Shown here in pieces: positions 17,088 to 29,980 of a stretch of 64,000 nt of DNA. A program made the translations under genes and the position numbers. Numbering within the stretch: position 1 is the first letter of the stretch; each line of letters begins with the position of its first letter. The notes beneath the pieces were generated by a model. That model searched no databases. It was not told where the DNA came from and saw only the letters and a program-made list of their open reading frames with translations. The DNA comes from Candidatus Saccharimonadota bacterium (GTDB lineage Bacteria; Patescibacteriota; Saccharimonadia; Saccharimonadales; Saccharimonadaceae): positions 62,001-126,000 of the forward strand of contig JAFWLB010000003.1 in NCBI GenBank assembly GCA_017514025.1, given 5' to 3'.

Positions 17088-17684
17088 ATGGCAAAGTTAT
17101 ATTTTCGATATGGCGCAATGGGCTGCGGCAAAACCATGCAACTTTTACAAGTAGCCTTCAACTACGAAGAACGTGGTCATCAAGTTTGCGTTATCAAACC
17201 AGCCACCGATACTAAGAATGGCACCAAAATTCTCACTCGTATCGGCCCCGAACGTGAGACTGACTTTTGTTTCGATAAATCCACCGATTTATTTCAAAAA
17301 ATTTCACAAGAATATCCCGATATTCGCTGCGTACTAGTTGACGAAGCCCAATTTCTGACCCCCGCTCAAGTCGACCAACTCATGCAAATCACCATTGACC
17401 TAGACATTCCGGTAATGGCTTATGGATTACGACTCAATTTTCGCCGTGAAGACGGCGGTTTTGAGGGCGCCACTCGCCTGCTTCAAATTGCCCATGATAT
17501 CGAAGAGCTTAAAACCATTTGCGAATGCGGTCGTAAGGCTACCTATAACGCTAGATTTTTAGATGGCAAGCTCGTCGCTGATGGCCCCGACATTTTGATT
17601 GACGACGGCAAGTCCAAGATCGAATACCGCGCTATCTGCCCCGCTTGCTATGAAAGGTATCTCAAAAATGTACATCGTAATTGA
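17088..17684 (+). CDS. tdk: Thymidine kinase, type II
   Basis: 198 aa. It phosphorylates thymidine to dTMP. P-loop GAMGCGKT (9-16), Walker-B-like LVDEAQFL, the lasso region with GYGLRLNFR-like AYGLRLNFRREDGG, and a zinc site from CECG and CPAC pairs. The start is the ATG directly after the divergent promoter. It is followed by tmk with a 17-nt overlap, so dTMP formed here can pass directly to the next enzyme. Confidence 0.96.
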   Translation: MAKLYFRYGAMGCGKTMQLLQVAFNYEERGHQVCVIKPATDTKNGTKILTRIGPERETDFCFDKSTDLFQKISQEYPDIRCVLVDEAQFLTPAQVDQLMQITIDLDIPVMAYGLRLNFRREDGGFEGATRLLQIAHDIEELKTICECGRKATYNARFLDGKLVADGPDILIDDGKSKIEYRAICPACYERYLKNVHRN

Positions 17685-18276
17685 AGGCCAAGACGGCACC
17701 GGTAAATCCACTCAGGCAAAAATGTTAGCCGAGTATTTTGCAAAACAAAATCGCGAAGTTGTGATTTTGGAAGAACCAGATGGCGACCTTCCTCAAGCCC
17801 ACGACCTCCACGACATGATCCTAACTCGTGGCTATAATCTAGAGCCCATGACCAACGTCCTATTATTCACTGCTGCTCGCGTTGAACTTTGGAAAAAAAT
17901 CGCCGAACCAGTTTTAAAACGCGGCGGCATTGTCATTTCTGCCCGTAATTACTGGTCTACCCTCGCCTATCAAGGCTACGGCGAAGGTGTCTCTCGCAGC
18001 AAGATTATTAAAATCACCAAAGAGACTTTACCTGATAAATATTTCACTCCTGACTATGGCTTCATTCTTACCGTTTCAGACACTGTGCGCCTAGAACGGC
18101 AAAAATCTCGCGGTAAAGCCACTGAAACTTTTGAAGCTAAACCTGACGATTTTCAACAAAAAGTCAATGCTGCCTATCCACGAATAGCTCAAGATTTTAA
18201 CCTAAACCTCATCGACGCCTCCGGCACCATTCCCGAAATTTTCGACCTAATCCTCCACAAACTGGGAATTATATAG
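17668..18276 (+). CDS. tmk: Thymidylate kinase, variant DRX motif
   Basis: 202 aa. It phosphorylates dTMP to dTDP. P-loop EGQDGTGKST at the N-terminus, EEPDGD loop, and the AYQGYGEG segment typical of bacterial Tmk. The DR(Y/H) motif that normally places Asp-Arg near the acceptor reads SARNYWST, so Asp is replaced by Ala92 while Arg93 stays. The start is taken at the ATG giving MYIVIEGQDG; an upstream in-frame ATG (MKGISKM) is possible. It overlaps tdk by 17 nt and the convergent ABC gene by 30 nt. Confidence 0.88.
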   Translation: MYIVIEGQDGTGKSTQAKMLAEYFAKQNREVVILEEPDGDLPQAHDLHDMILTRGYNLEPMTNVLLFTAARVELWKKIAEPVLKRGGIVISARNYWSTLAYQGYGEGVSRSKIIKITKETLPDKYFTPDYGFILTVSDTVRLERQKSRGKATETFEAKPDDFQQKVNAAYPRIAQDFNLNLIDASGTIPEIFDLILHKLGII

Positions 18277-19989
18277 CTCCGCATAAAACCCATCAGCCTT
18301 CAGGAGCTGGTCATGCGTTCCTTGTTCTACGATATTGCCGTCGCGCATCACCAAAATCAAATCCGAATTCCGAATAGTAGACAGCCGATGCGCAATCACG
18401 AACGACGTCCTACCTGAAGTTAGTCTCTCAAACGAATCCTGGATCAATTGTTCCGTTCGCGTGTCTACATTCGATGTCGCTTCGTCCAAAATCATCATCG
18501 GTGGGTTTGCCACCATCGCTCGCGCGATCGTAATCAACTGTTTCTCGCCTGCCGAAATATTATCCGAGTCTTCACTAATCTGCGAATGATAAGTCCGTGG
18601 CAACGCCTCAATCACATGATGCACATTGCTAGCCCGTGCCGCCTTTTTTACTTCTGCCAAGCTTGCCGATTGACAACCATAACGCAAATTGTCCTCCACC
18701 GTACCAGAAAATAGCCACGTATCTTGCAGCACCATCCCAAACATTTTTCGTACATCCGACCGCTTCATTTCTATTGTCGGCACTCCATCAATCGTGATAT
18801 AGCCGGATGTCGGGTCGTAAAAACGCATCAAAAGATTAATCAGAGTCGTTTTGCCTGCCCCAGTCGGACCCACTATCGCCACTTTCATGCCCGGCTCCAC
18901 CTTCACGGAGAAATTTTGGATGACCGGCTTATCTTCAAAATAGCCAAAATTCACATCATGGAATTCCACCGCCCCGCGCACATGCGGGATAGTCTGCGCC
19001 GGCTCAAAATCTGGCTCCTCCTCCGGCTCATTGAGGAAATTAAAAATCCTCTCCGACGAAGCCAGTAAACCTTGAATCGTCGCCGTAGTCGAAGCAATTT
19101 CCGTAATCGGTCGGTTAAACCGCGACACATATTGGATAAACGCCTGCAACGCTCCAATGGTCAATTGTCCACCGATCGTAAACACCCCGCCTAGTACCGC
19201 AATCGCTACGTATCCTAAGTTGGTAAAAATATGCGTCACCGGTATTGATAGTTGTGATAAGAACTGAGCTTTGCGCGTAATCGTTGTCAGTTTTTGGTTA
19301 GTTTTATCAAAATCTTCAAACGACACTCCTTCGTGTGAATTTGACTTAATTATTAACTGTCCCGCGTAATCCTCCTCAATGCTATTGTTTAATAACCCCA
19401 GCGTATTTTGTCGTTCCAAAAAGAATTTCTGTGCGTGGCTCATAATTTTTCCTACTACCAATACCGACAGCGGAATTACTACAAACGCCACCAGCGATAA
19501 TGGCACAGAAATCGTCAGCATAATTATCATTGTCCCCACCAGCGTAGATAAACTCAGTGAAATATCTGTCACTTCTTGCGACAAAGTCGTCGTGATTATA
19601 TCTACATCATTCGTCATCAGCGACAAAGTATCACCATACTGATGCCGATCAAAATACTTTATCGGCAGACGCGAAATTTTATCAATAATCTTTTCCCGCA
19701 TGTCCCGCGTATATTTAGCGGCCACAATTGTCAAAATATAACCTTGCGCATAATTCAGAATCGCCGACCCTAGGAGTAGTCCTAACACTAGCCACACCAG
19801 TCCCAAAATTGCTCCGAAATCAATGTTCGGATAAGTATCCACCGCAATATTAGTCATATCCCCCAAAATCTTCGGGATAAACAACGCTAATGTCGCCGAC
19901 CCTACCGCTAGCAAGATTGAGAAAATAATCCAACCCCGATATTTCTTGATCGATCGCAAAAATTCTTTAAACGCTTTCATTTTACGCAT
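18247..19989 (-). CDS. ABC exporter half-transporter, catalytically competent partner
   Basis: 580 aa. Six-helix exporter domain (about 15-310) plus ATPase domain: Walker A GPTGAGKTT, signature NISAGEKQLITIARAM, Walker B MMILDEATSNVD with the catalytic Glu, switch His in VIAHRLSTI. The variant signature and ATSNVD ending resemble the TM288-type half of heterodimeric exporters such as TM287/288. Its start overlaps the other half gene by 8 nt (an internal ATG 9 nt later is an alternative), so the two subunits are made together. Substrate unknown, probably lipid, peptide or drug. Confidence 0.93.
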   Translation of the reverse strand: MRKMKAFKEFLRSIKKYRGWIIFSILLAVGSATLALFIPKILGDMTNIAVDTYPNIDFGAILGLVWLVLGLLLGSAILNYAQGYILTIVAAKYTRDMREKIIDKISRLPIKYFDRHQYGDTLSLMTNDVDIITTTLSQEVTDISLSLSTLVGTMIIMLTISVPLSLVAFVVIPLSVLVVGKIMSHAQKFFLERQNTLGLLNNSIEEDYAGQLIIKSNSHEGVSFEDFDKTNQKLTTITRKAQFLSQLSIPVTHIFTNLGYVAIAVLGGVFTIGGQLTIGALQAFIQYVSRFNRPITEIASTTATIQGLLASSERIFNFLNEPEEEPDFEPAQTIPHVRGAVEFHDVNFGYFEDKPVIQNFSVKVEPGMKVAIVGPTGAGKTTLINLLMRFYDPTSGYITIDGVPTIEMKRSDVRKMFGMVLQDTWLFSGTVEDNLRYGCQSASLAEVKKAARASNVHHVIEALPRTYHSQISEDSDNISAGEKQLITIARAMVANPPMMILDEATSNVDTRTEQLIQDSFERLTSGRTSFVIAHRLSTIRNSDLILVMRDGNIVEQGTHDQLLKADGFYAELYNSQFVED

Positions 19990-21733
19990 CCGCCAACCTC
20001 ATTTCTTTGGCAAATTCCTTATCGGAAAGTTGTGATTTTACAATCGCTCGGTAAACTTCACATTTTTTCAAAAGCTCTAGATGCTTACCCTTCCCCACCA
20101 TTTTACCATTGTCTAAAACTACAATTTGATCAGCATTTTTAATTGTACTTACCCGCTGCGCTACTATCATCACTACCGTGTCTGTTATAATCGGCTTTAG
20201 CGCCACTCGAAGTTTTGCATCAGTTTTCATATCCAGCGCCGAAAAAGAATCATCAAAAATGAAGATATCCGGATTCTTACAAATCGCCCGCGCGATAGAC
20301 AACCTTTGCTTCTGGCCGCCCGAAACATTTGCCCCACCTTGTGCAATATGGGCATTGTATTCGCCTGGCAATTTTTTAATAAAATCTGCTGCTTGCGCTA
20401 TTTGGGCAGCTTGTTTTACATCTGCATCTGTTGCATTCGGCGCCCCGAATTTGATGTTCGCCTTTACTGTTCCCGCAAACAACACGCCCTTCTGCGGCAC
20501 CAGTCCTATTCGCTTCATCAGGTCGTCTTTATTATAATTTTTGATATTTATTCCATTTACTAAAATTTCTCCGCTCGTTGCTTCGTAAAATCTCGGCACC
20601 AAATTAATCAACGTTGACTTGCCCGAACCCGTTGAGCCAATAAACGCCACCGATTCGCCCGCCTGAGCCGTGAACGAAATGTTGTCTAGTACCTTTTCTT
20701 CCGCTCCGGGATAGCGAAAATCCACATCGCGAAATTCGATCGACGCCATCTTTGCCGGCACACCCTTCGTTTCGGCTGGCCAACAAATTTTCGATTTGAT
20801 ATTCAAAACTTCATTGATTCGTCCCGCGCAAACATTTGCCCGCGGCAACATCACAAACAACATCGACATCATCAAAAATGACATCATCACAAAACTTACG
20901 TATTGCGCAAACGCCGACATATCACCAAGGTATGCAAAATCTTTAGTCAGGAGCGAAATTCCCACCCACGAACAAAGTAATGTCGTCCCGTTAAAGATAA
21001 TATTCACTAGCGGCCCCATCAGTTTCAAGATCTTATCTAAGAAAACATTTAGCCGCGTCAGCTCATCATTGGTCTTAGAAAACTTATTTTTTTCTAGTTT
21101 TTCGTTGTCAAAAGCGCGGATCACTCTAAGACCTGTCAAATTTTCCCGCGTCAAAAGTGTCACTTTATCAATCAATTTTTGAAAAATTTTGAACTTCGGC
21201 ATGGTGAAACCCAAAATCAACGTCGCCGACAGCACAATCGCCGCAATCCCCACCGCAATAATCCAGCTCATATCCGGTGCCGTCTGAATCGCCATGACTA
21301 GCGCAAAAATGCAAAACATCGGCGAAAGTAGCATCACTGACAGCATCATCATGATAGCTTGTTGCACCTGATTCACATCATCAGTAGTACGATTAATCAG
21401 TGACGCTGTACTGTATTCCTTGGTGTCCGCCAAATTCAGGCTCAGCACTTTTTGGTAAATATCCGCTCGAATATCTCGCGAAAAGTTCGCCCCCACTCGC
21501 GCCGAAAAATAACTAGACATCAGCGCGCATCCTGCAGCCAATACTGCTACGCCTAGCATTATTGCGCCCTGTTGCCAAATATATCCCACATCTTCTTTTA
21601 CGATGCCGTTATTGATAATATCGGCCATCAACGCCGGAATTTGTAAAGTCGCAAAAACTTGTCCGCCCGTTGCCACGAGCAGTAGCGCCACTTGCCACCA
21701 GTACGGTTTTAAATATCGGAAAATCCTAAACAT
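19982..21733 (-). CDS. ABC exporter half-transporter with degenerate ATP site
   Basis: 583 aa. Exporter membrane domain (about 10-310) and ATPase domain with Walker A GSTGSGKST and canonical signature NVSGGQKQRLSIARAI. Walker B reads IFIFDDSFSALD: the catalytic Glu is replaced by Asp, and the switch His by Gln (VAQRVSTI), the hallmark of the TM287-like partner of heterodimeric exporters. Together with the downstream gene it should form one transporter with one full and one degenerate site. TATAAT (21744-21749) lies 10 nt before the ATG. Confidence 0.93.
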   Translation of the reverse strand: MFRIFRYLKPYWWQVALLLVATGGQVFATLQIPALMADIINNGIVKEDVGYIWQQGAIMLGVAVLAAGCALMSSYFSARVGANFSRDIRADIYQKVLSLNLADTKEYSTASLINRTTDDVNQVQQAIMMMLSVMLLSPMFCIFALVMAIQTAPDMSWIIAVGIAAIVLSATLILGFTMPKFKIFQKLIDKVTLLTRENLTGLRVIRAFDNEKLEKNKFSKTNDELTRLNVFLDKILKLMGPLVNIIFNGTTLLCSWVGISLLTKDFAYLGDMSAFAQYVSFVMMSFLMMSMLFVMLPRANVCAGRINEVLNIKSKICWPAETKGVPAKMASIEFRDVDFRYPGAEEKVLDNISFTAQAGESVAFIGSTGSGKSTLINLVPRFYEATSGEILVNGINIKNYNKDDLMKRIGLVPQKGVLFAGTVKANIKFGAPNATDADVKQAAQIAQAADFIKKLPGEYNAHIAQGGANVSGGQKQRLSIARAICKNPDIFIFDDSFSALDMKTDAKLRVALKPIITDTVVMIVAQRVSTIKNADQIVVLDNGKMVGKGKHLELLKKCEVYRAIVKSQLSDKEFAKEMRLADA

Positions 21734-21758
21734 ATACTATATTATTATACTCCCAATT

Positions 21759-23735
21759 TTAGTCACAAAGCCCAACTTTCAAATTTGTTACCATGCCACG
21801 CGCTTTCAAATAATGCTCTAAAGAGTCATAAGCCCCGTTGTTATATTTGCCAGTAGCAATCTCTGTAGCCGCCGCCACTCCTACATAACGATAATGCCAA
21901 GTTTCAAACAGGCCGGTTGAGCCATTTTCATCCACATTCAAAGGTTCGTCCATTGAGCCACCCGCCCAAGCTTCCGGGAATCGGTCTATAAACCCGTATT
22001 TGTAAGAATTGGCGCGCAGCCATTGCCAGTCAGGATGCGCACCGTAAGTACTGGTGTCCAACGAAACCCCATAAGCCGGGTCTACCAAATCACAAGTCAA
22101 CCCAGTATGGTGATCGCTCGCGCCAGTTGCCGCACACAATCTCCCACATGCAGTCCCCGTCGTCCTAAAGCAAGACAAGGTTTCCATCGTATGACCCGGA
22201 TTTTCCGCTTCATAAGCTTTGACCATTTCGCTAATATGGGCCGCCGCTTCTGCGTCTAATAGATTGTCGCCGTTGCCAGCATTTCCTTCAGCAATGCCAT
22301 AATTTGCCGCTAGACTAATCAGCTCTCCTCGCCTTGCCGCGATAAACTCATTTTCTACGGTAAAATTCGGGTTAATCAACATCAGCGCCCCGTATTTGAT
22401 CGTGCAGTTGCTAGATGGCGCATTGGTAAAGACGCTGGTGTCAGCCACTGGTGCAGCTACTTCTGCGCTTTCCTCTGTAGTTAGAGTCTCCGTAGACGCT
22501 TCATTTACCTCTTCTACTATTCCCCCTTCTTTTTGCCAACCAAACAAATGTCCCAGTCTATTGCCAAAGCTCGGTTCTGGTGTATATTCTTCTGCTGTTA
22601 CTGTTACTTGGTATTCGCTAGCACCAATCTTGATTTTCAAAACACCAGTCCTGCCATTCATGTCTAAATTCGTGTTCATTTCCGCCCCATTCCAACCAAT
22701 ACCAGACAAATCCGCATCGGCAGTAATTCTAACTGGGCCTGTCCACCAGCTATTGTAATAGCCCACTACGTCACCAGCTTTTACTAGCGTTCGTTCGTTT
22801 ACCAAATCTTGCGTTTTTGTCACTATCTCTAAACTATCGCTGAATGAGAGTTCTCGGCTCACTGACCCCATTAGCGCAGTAGTGATTACGTGTTCTCCCG
22901 TAAGATATCCTGTCACTAGACAATACCCCGATGCAGCGCCAATATAGCCAGTTTTTATACCTACGATGCCACTCTGTCCGAGCAGTTTGTTAGTGTTTTC
23001 CAGCGTTTCCGCTACTGGCACTTCGTAAGATTTTGTTCTCACGATTTCCGCCAGCACTGGATTTTCCAGGACTTTCTGTCCAATTCGCGCTAAATCTGCT
23101 GCCGTACTGGTGGTGCTAGCATCAAACCCGCTTGCGTCTATGCCAATCGTAGTATTATTGATTCCCCATTCGGCCAACATTTGTTTTGCGTAGTTGTGAT
23201 AATTTTCCAAAGACCCAAACGCCCATATCGCCAAAGTATCCGCCATATTATTAGAAGATGCTAAAAATACCGACATCAGCGCATCGTATTCACTGATCTC
23301 TTCACCTACTATTACTTCAGTACTTGATCCACCATTATTTACATACCAAATATATCTATCATAATCCTCTTGGCTGATAGCCAATGTTTCTCCCTTCTCT
23401 TCCACGGCAAAAGGTTTTGCCTGCATTATCGCTAATCCTAAAATCATCTTTGCCGTACTGGCCATTGGTCGTATTTCAAACTCATCGTCCTTTCCGTTCC
23501 ATGTCGCCACTACACCGTCTATCGCTATCGCAAACTCTCCACTATCCACATTATATTTATCATTCAAGTTACTAAATTCTGGCAACCTATAACTTTGCAC
23601 CAATTCCAGTTCCGCCTTTTGTGTGGCCAACGCAATTGTTAGCCAAGTTAAAAAACCTACTAAAATCACCCCACTTGCTACGAAAATGCCTATCGCCACC
23701 TTTCGCCTTCGTTTACACTTTAACTGCACTTCCAT
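21759..23735 (-). CDS. Fusion of two D-Ala-D-Ala carboxypeptidases (PBP5-like serine + VanY metallo)
   Basis: 658 aa. Lys/Arg-rich start and one membrane helix (13-38) anchor it outside. Residues about 60-320 are a PBP5/DacA-type domain with all three motifs: S93-TA-K96, S161-N-N163 and K261-T-G263. A beta-rich domain (about 320-385) fits PBP5_C. After an acidic Thr/Ala linker (405-435), residues about 440-640 are a VanY-type LAS peptidase with zinc ligands His542 and Asp549 in SDHHTGLTCD and Glu611/His614 in ETWHYRYVG. Both halves look active. It should trim terminal D-Ala from peptidoglycan stems by two mechanisms. The start lies 23 nt inside the upstream gene. Confidence 0.92.
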   Translation of the reverse strand: MEVQLKCKRRRKVAIGIFVASGVILVGFLTWLTIALATQKAELELVQSYRLPEFSNLNDKYNVDSGEFAIAIDGVVATWNGKDDEFEIRPMASTAKMILGLAIMQAKPFAVEEKGETLAISQEDYDRYIWYVNNGGSSTEVIVGEEISEYDALMSVFLASSNNMADTLAIWAFGSLENYHNYAKQMLAEWGINNTTIGIDASGFDASTTSTAADLARIGQKVLENPVLAEIVRTKSYEVPVAETLENTNKLLGQSGIVGIKTGYIGAASGYCLVTGYLTGEHVITTALMGSVSRELSFSDSLEIVTKTQDLVNERTLVKAGDVVGYYNSWWTGPVRITADADLSGIGWNGAEMNTNLDMNGRTGVLKIKIGASEYQVTVTAEEYTPEPSFGNRLGHLFGWQKEGGIVEEVNEASTETLTTEESAEVAAPVADTSVFTNAPSSNCTIKYGALMLINPNFTVENEFIAARRGELISLAANYGIAEGNAGNGDNLLDAEAAAHISEMVKAYEAENPGHTMETLSCFRTTGTACGRLCAATGASDHHTGLTCDLVDPAYGVSLDTSTYGAHPDWQWLRANSYKYGFIDRFPEAWAGGSMDEPLNVDENGSTGLFETWHYRYVGVAAATEIATGKYNNGAYDSLEHYLKARGMVTNLKVGLCD

Positions 23736-24834
23736 GCCGGCCTTTGCCTTTCCGTCGATTTTCCAAATGCATTTTTAGATAGATAATCGGCCCCATCATA
23801 ATATATATATAATAGGAGAAAAATCGCCACAGCAGCATCGCCCAAAACACATAACCTTGCGATAAAGCTGAGAATACTACAAAGAATGTACCTTCTGCTG
23901 CTCCAGCGTTACCGGGCGTCGGCACGAAATAGACGGCTGCAGTCACCGCTACTGTCGTCACAAAGCACGGCAAAAAGTCCATCTCTCCACCAAACGCCGT
24001 CAACACGAAAAATGGGATCATTGCAATCAATCCATTAAATGCTACCGACAATCCAATAGCTCGCAGAAACAGCCCCTTTGTTTTTAAAATTTTCCGCACA
24101 TTCTTAGCATATTCGTCCACTTCATATTCAATTTTTTCAATTGCTTTCTTTTTGTTTTTAACTAAATGAATTTTTGCTAGTCCCTTTACTATCAAGGCAA
24201 TTAACTCTTTTGCGCCTTTTGGCAAAAATGTCGCTATCATAATCAAAACCGGCCAAAATGCATAAAACAACAAACCAAAGCATGCCGTCGCAATCAACGC
24301 CGCATTATCTATTGTCAAACTACCGAACAAGAAACAAACTACTGCAATAATCAAAAACCCAATTTGCCCCGACACCATCCCGACAATCGGGATAGTCGTC
24401 GCTAACCCACTTGGCATTCGCCCGTTCTTGTGCATGTAATAAATTTGAAACGGCTGTCCACCAATCGCCGCCGGCGTGATATTATCGTAATACTTACCGA
24501 GTAGCACTGTTCGCCGCGCCACTTTTCGGGCATATTTTTGGTCAAAATTATCTTGATGCGACATATCTCGCATCATAATCACATATTTATGAATCTCTGC
24601 CGTAATCGCCACCACAAAGCACAGCACCGCCGGGATTAGTAGCCACCAGTTGATTTTTACTTCCGAAAACTCTGCGGCATTTTCCGAATTACCAAACTCT
24701 GCCGTTGCTGTCAACGCAATCACCACGACATTGATCAAAATGAACAAAATCACCAACACCGGCTTCGCCGCAATTTTGCGAACAAGCGGAGCCTTTACCC
24801 CACCTTCCTTTATGGTTTTTGTTTTTTCTGCCAT
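23713..24834 (-). CDS. Polytopic membrane protein, LPG-synthase transmembrane (UPF0104) family
   Basis: 373 aa, about eight membrane helices. The signature PTPGNAGAAEGTFF near residue 310 and NITPAAIGGQPFQIYYM near 115 match the flippase-like transmembrane domain of lysylphosphatidylglycerol synthase (MprF N-terminal part). There is no C-terminal aminoacyl-transfer domain, so it probably moves or senses lipids rather than modifying them. The stop of the upstream gene and this ATG overlap (TAATG), so it belongs to a three-gene envelope operon with the AI-2E-type permease and the PBP5-VanY fusion. Confidence 0.85.
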   Translation of the reverse strand: MAEKTKTIKEGGVKAPLVRKIAAKPVLVILFILINVVVIALTATAEFGNSENAAEFSEVKINWWLLIPAVLCFVVAITAEIHKYVIMMRDMSHQDNFDQKYARKVARRTVLLGKYYDNITPAAIGGQPFQIYYMHKNGRMPSGLATTIPIVGMVSGQIGFLIIAVVCFLFGSLTIDNAALIATACFGLLFYAFWPVLIMIATFLPKGAKELIALIVKGLAKIHLVKNKKKAIEKIEYEVDEYAKNVRKILKTKGLFLRAIGLSVAFNGLIAMIPFFVLTAFGGEMDFLPCFVTTVAVTAAVYFVPTPGNAGAAEGTFFVVFSALSQGYVFWAMLLWRFFSYYIYIMMGPIIYLKMHLENRRKGKGRHGSAVKV

Positions 24835-25940
24835 TATTCTCGTGCTTTTTTAATATTCGGATATTCTTCAACTAGGACTTTGATGCATCCCGCAATCGGA
24901 ATTGCAATGATTGCTCCTAGCAAACCGAACATGTACATCCCCACCGTAATCGCACAAAGAATGATCAACGGTTGCAAATTCAAAGCATCGCCTTGAATCT
25001 TTGGGGCGATCAAATTATTCTCAATTTGAGCATAGGTAATATAAATCACCGCAAATATCAGTGCCGCAAAAGGATTAGAGAAGAATAACAGTACCGTCAC
25101 TAAGGTCCCGCCGATAAACTGCCCGAACATCGGGATCATGTAAAACACCATCGTGATCATCCCCATCGGCACAGCCAAACTTGGTGAGAGACCCAGCACT
25201 AGCGACAGAATGAACACAATAATCATCGTAGCCAAACCATCAAGCACCGCTACTAGCATTTGATGCGATACATAGGTCGAAACTACATTCGCCATTCGCG
25301 AGATTATTCGCTTTGCTACGTCCACTGACTTGCGCGATTCTTGCCGCGCCCCTAAATTTTTCCAAGCTTTATCTAGCATATTCGGCCCTTCCATCAAGAA
25401 TAGCAGCGTCAGCACTAAGACCAGTACCACTTTCATCACGATGTCCGCCACGCTACTCACACTAGACACCAAATTGTTCCCCAGAATACCTAGCAAACTC
25501 TTGGAAAGCCCCTCAATACTATTATTTATTTCCACTTGCAGGTTATCAACTCCTATCGATCTGCCAAAACTATTGATCCCTTCCCATCCCCCAAAGGTAG
25601 TCTCAAAAGTCTCCGGGAAATGCTGAACGAATTTAGCCGTTTCGTTAACCACCACCGGCCCCACAATGGCCAGAATCCCCCCGATCACCACCACTACAAT
25701 CAAATACGCAAAAATCGCAGAAATATTCTGGTGCTTTTTATCTTTGCCAAACAACTTAGTAAACAAATTATTCACTCTGCGCACCAATGGCTTCAAAGCC
25801 AAAGCGAGGAAAATTGACACCCCAATTATTATTAACCCCACCAAAGCTTTGTTGATCAGAAAAATTGCGACCAAAATCGCCAGCGGCACCAACCAAAATT
25901 TGATAAATGTAGATAAATCAGTTTCGATTCTTTTGGACAT
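24834..25940 (-). CDS. AI-2E family (UPF0118/PerM-like) membrane permease
   Basis: 368 aa. Family layout: two N-terminal helices, a long amphipathic soluble loop (about 60-190) and a C-terminal bundle with the typical PMGMITMVFYMIPMFGQFIGG segment. The family includes transporters and Na+/H+ antiporters, so the substrate is open. The start is placed at the ATG beginning MSKRIETD because AGGAGG lies 5 nt upstream; the longer ATG (18 nt upstream) would hide that site. -10 TATAAT at 25960-25965. It is divergent from queH. Confidence 0.85.
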   Translation of the reverse strand: MSKRIETDLSTFIKFWLVPLAILVAIFLINKALVGLIIIGVSIFLALALKPLVRRVNNLFTKLFGKDKKHQNISAIFAYLIVVVVIGGILAIVGPVVVNETAKFVQHFPETFETTFGGWEGINSFGRSIGVDNLQVEINNSIEGLSKSLLGILGNNLVSSVSSVADIVMKVVLVLVLTLLFLMEGPNMLDKAWKNLGARQESRKSVDVAKRIISRMANVVSTYVSHQMLVAVLDGLATMIIVFILSLVLGLSPSLAVPMGMITMVFYMIPMFGQFIGGTLVTVLLFFSNPFAALIFAVIYITYAQIENNLIAPKIQGDALNLQPLIILCAITVGMYMFGLLGAIIAIPIAGCIKVLVEEYPNIKKARE

Positions 25941-25988
25941 AGGCCTCCTATCTGGCATTATTATATCATAAATGTTATAATTGTGTAA

Positions 25989-26544
25989 ATGAAAAACCGA
26001 ATTTTAATGCATACTTGTTGTGCACCATGCAGTGTTTATTGTATTGATAGTTTACGTGAAGAGGGGTTAGAGCCTACACTTTTTTGGTATAATCCCAACA
26101 TCCATCCTTTTACGGAATACAAGGCCCGTCGCGATTGTTTAAAAGATTATGCTGCGCAGGTCAACGCTAAATTGATTGTCAAAGAAGAATATGGTTTAGA
26201 CGATTTTTGCCGCAATGTCGCCAGCGATATCAAAAATCGTTGCGCAAATTATTGCTACCCCAAGCGTCTCGGCGAAACGGTACGTTATGCCGCCGAACAC
26301 GGCTACGAGGCTTTTACTACTACTTTGTTGGTTTCTCCCTATCAGAAACATGATGCTATTAAAGAATTATGCGAAAAGTTAGCCGCCGATGCCGGCCTAA
26401 AATTTGTTTACCGTGATTTTCGCGTCGGCTTTCGCGAAGGTCAAAAGAAAGCCCGCGAACTAGGATTATACATGCAGAAATATTGCGGCTGCATTTTTTC
26501 CGAAGAAGACCGCTACAAAAAGCAGATTGAAAAGGATTTACAAA

Positions 26545-26558
<14 letters not shown>
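25989..26558 (+). CDS. queH: Epoxyqueuosine reductase QueH
   Basis: 189 aa, DUF208/QueH family. It reduces epoxyqueuosine to queuosine in tRNA, the final step of the pathway, and replaces the cobalamin enzyme QueG. N-terminal HTCCAPC with Cys10, Cys11 and Cys14, a Cys pair in the middle (KNRCANYC) and the C-terminal YCGC (Cys166, Cys168); family knowledge places iron-sulfur and disulfide chemistry at these residues. TATAAT (25976-25981) ends 7 nt before the ATG. First gene of the queH-queA-tgt operon. Confidence 0.93.
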
Positions 26559-29972
<3,414 letters not shown>

Positions 29973-29980
<8 letters not shown>

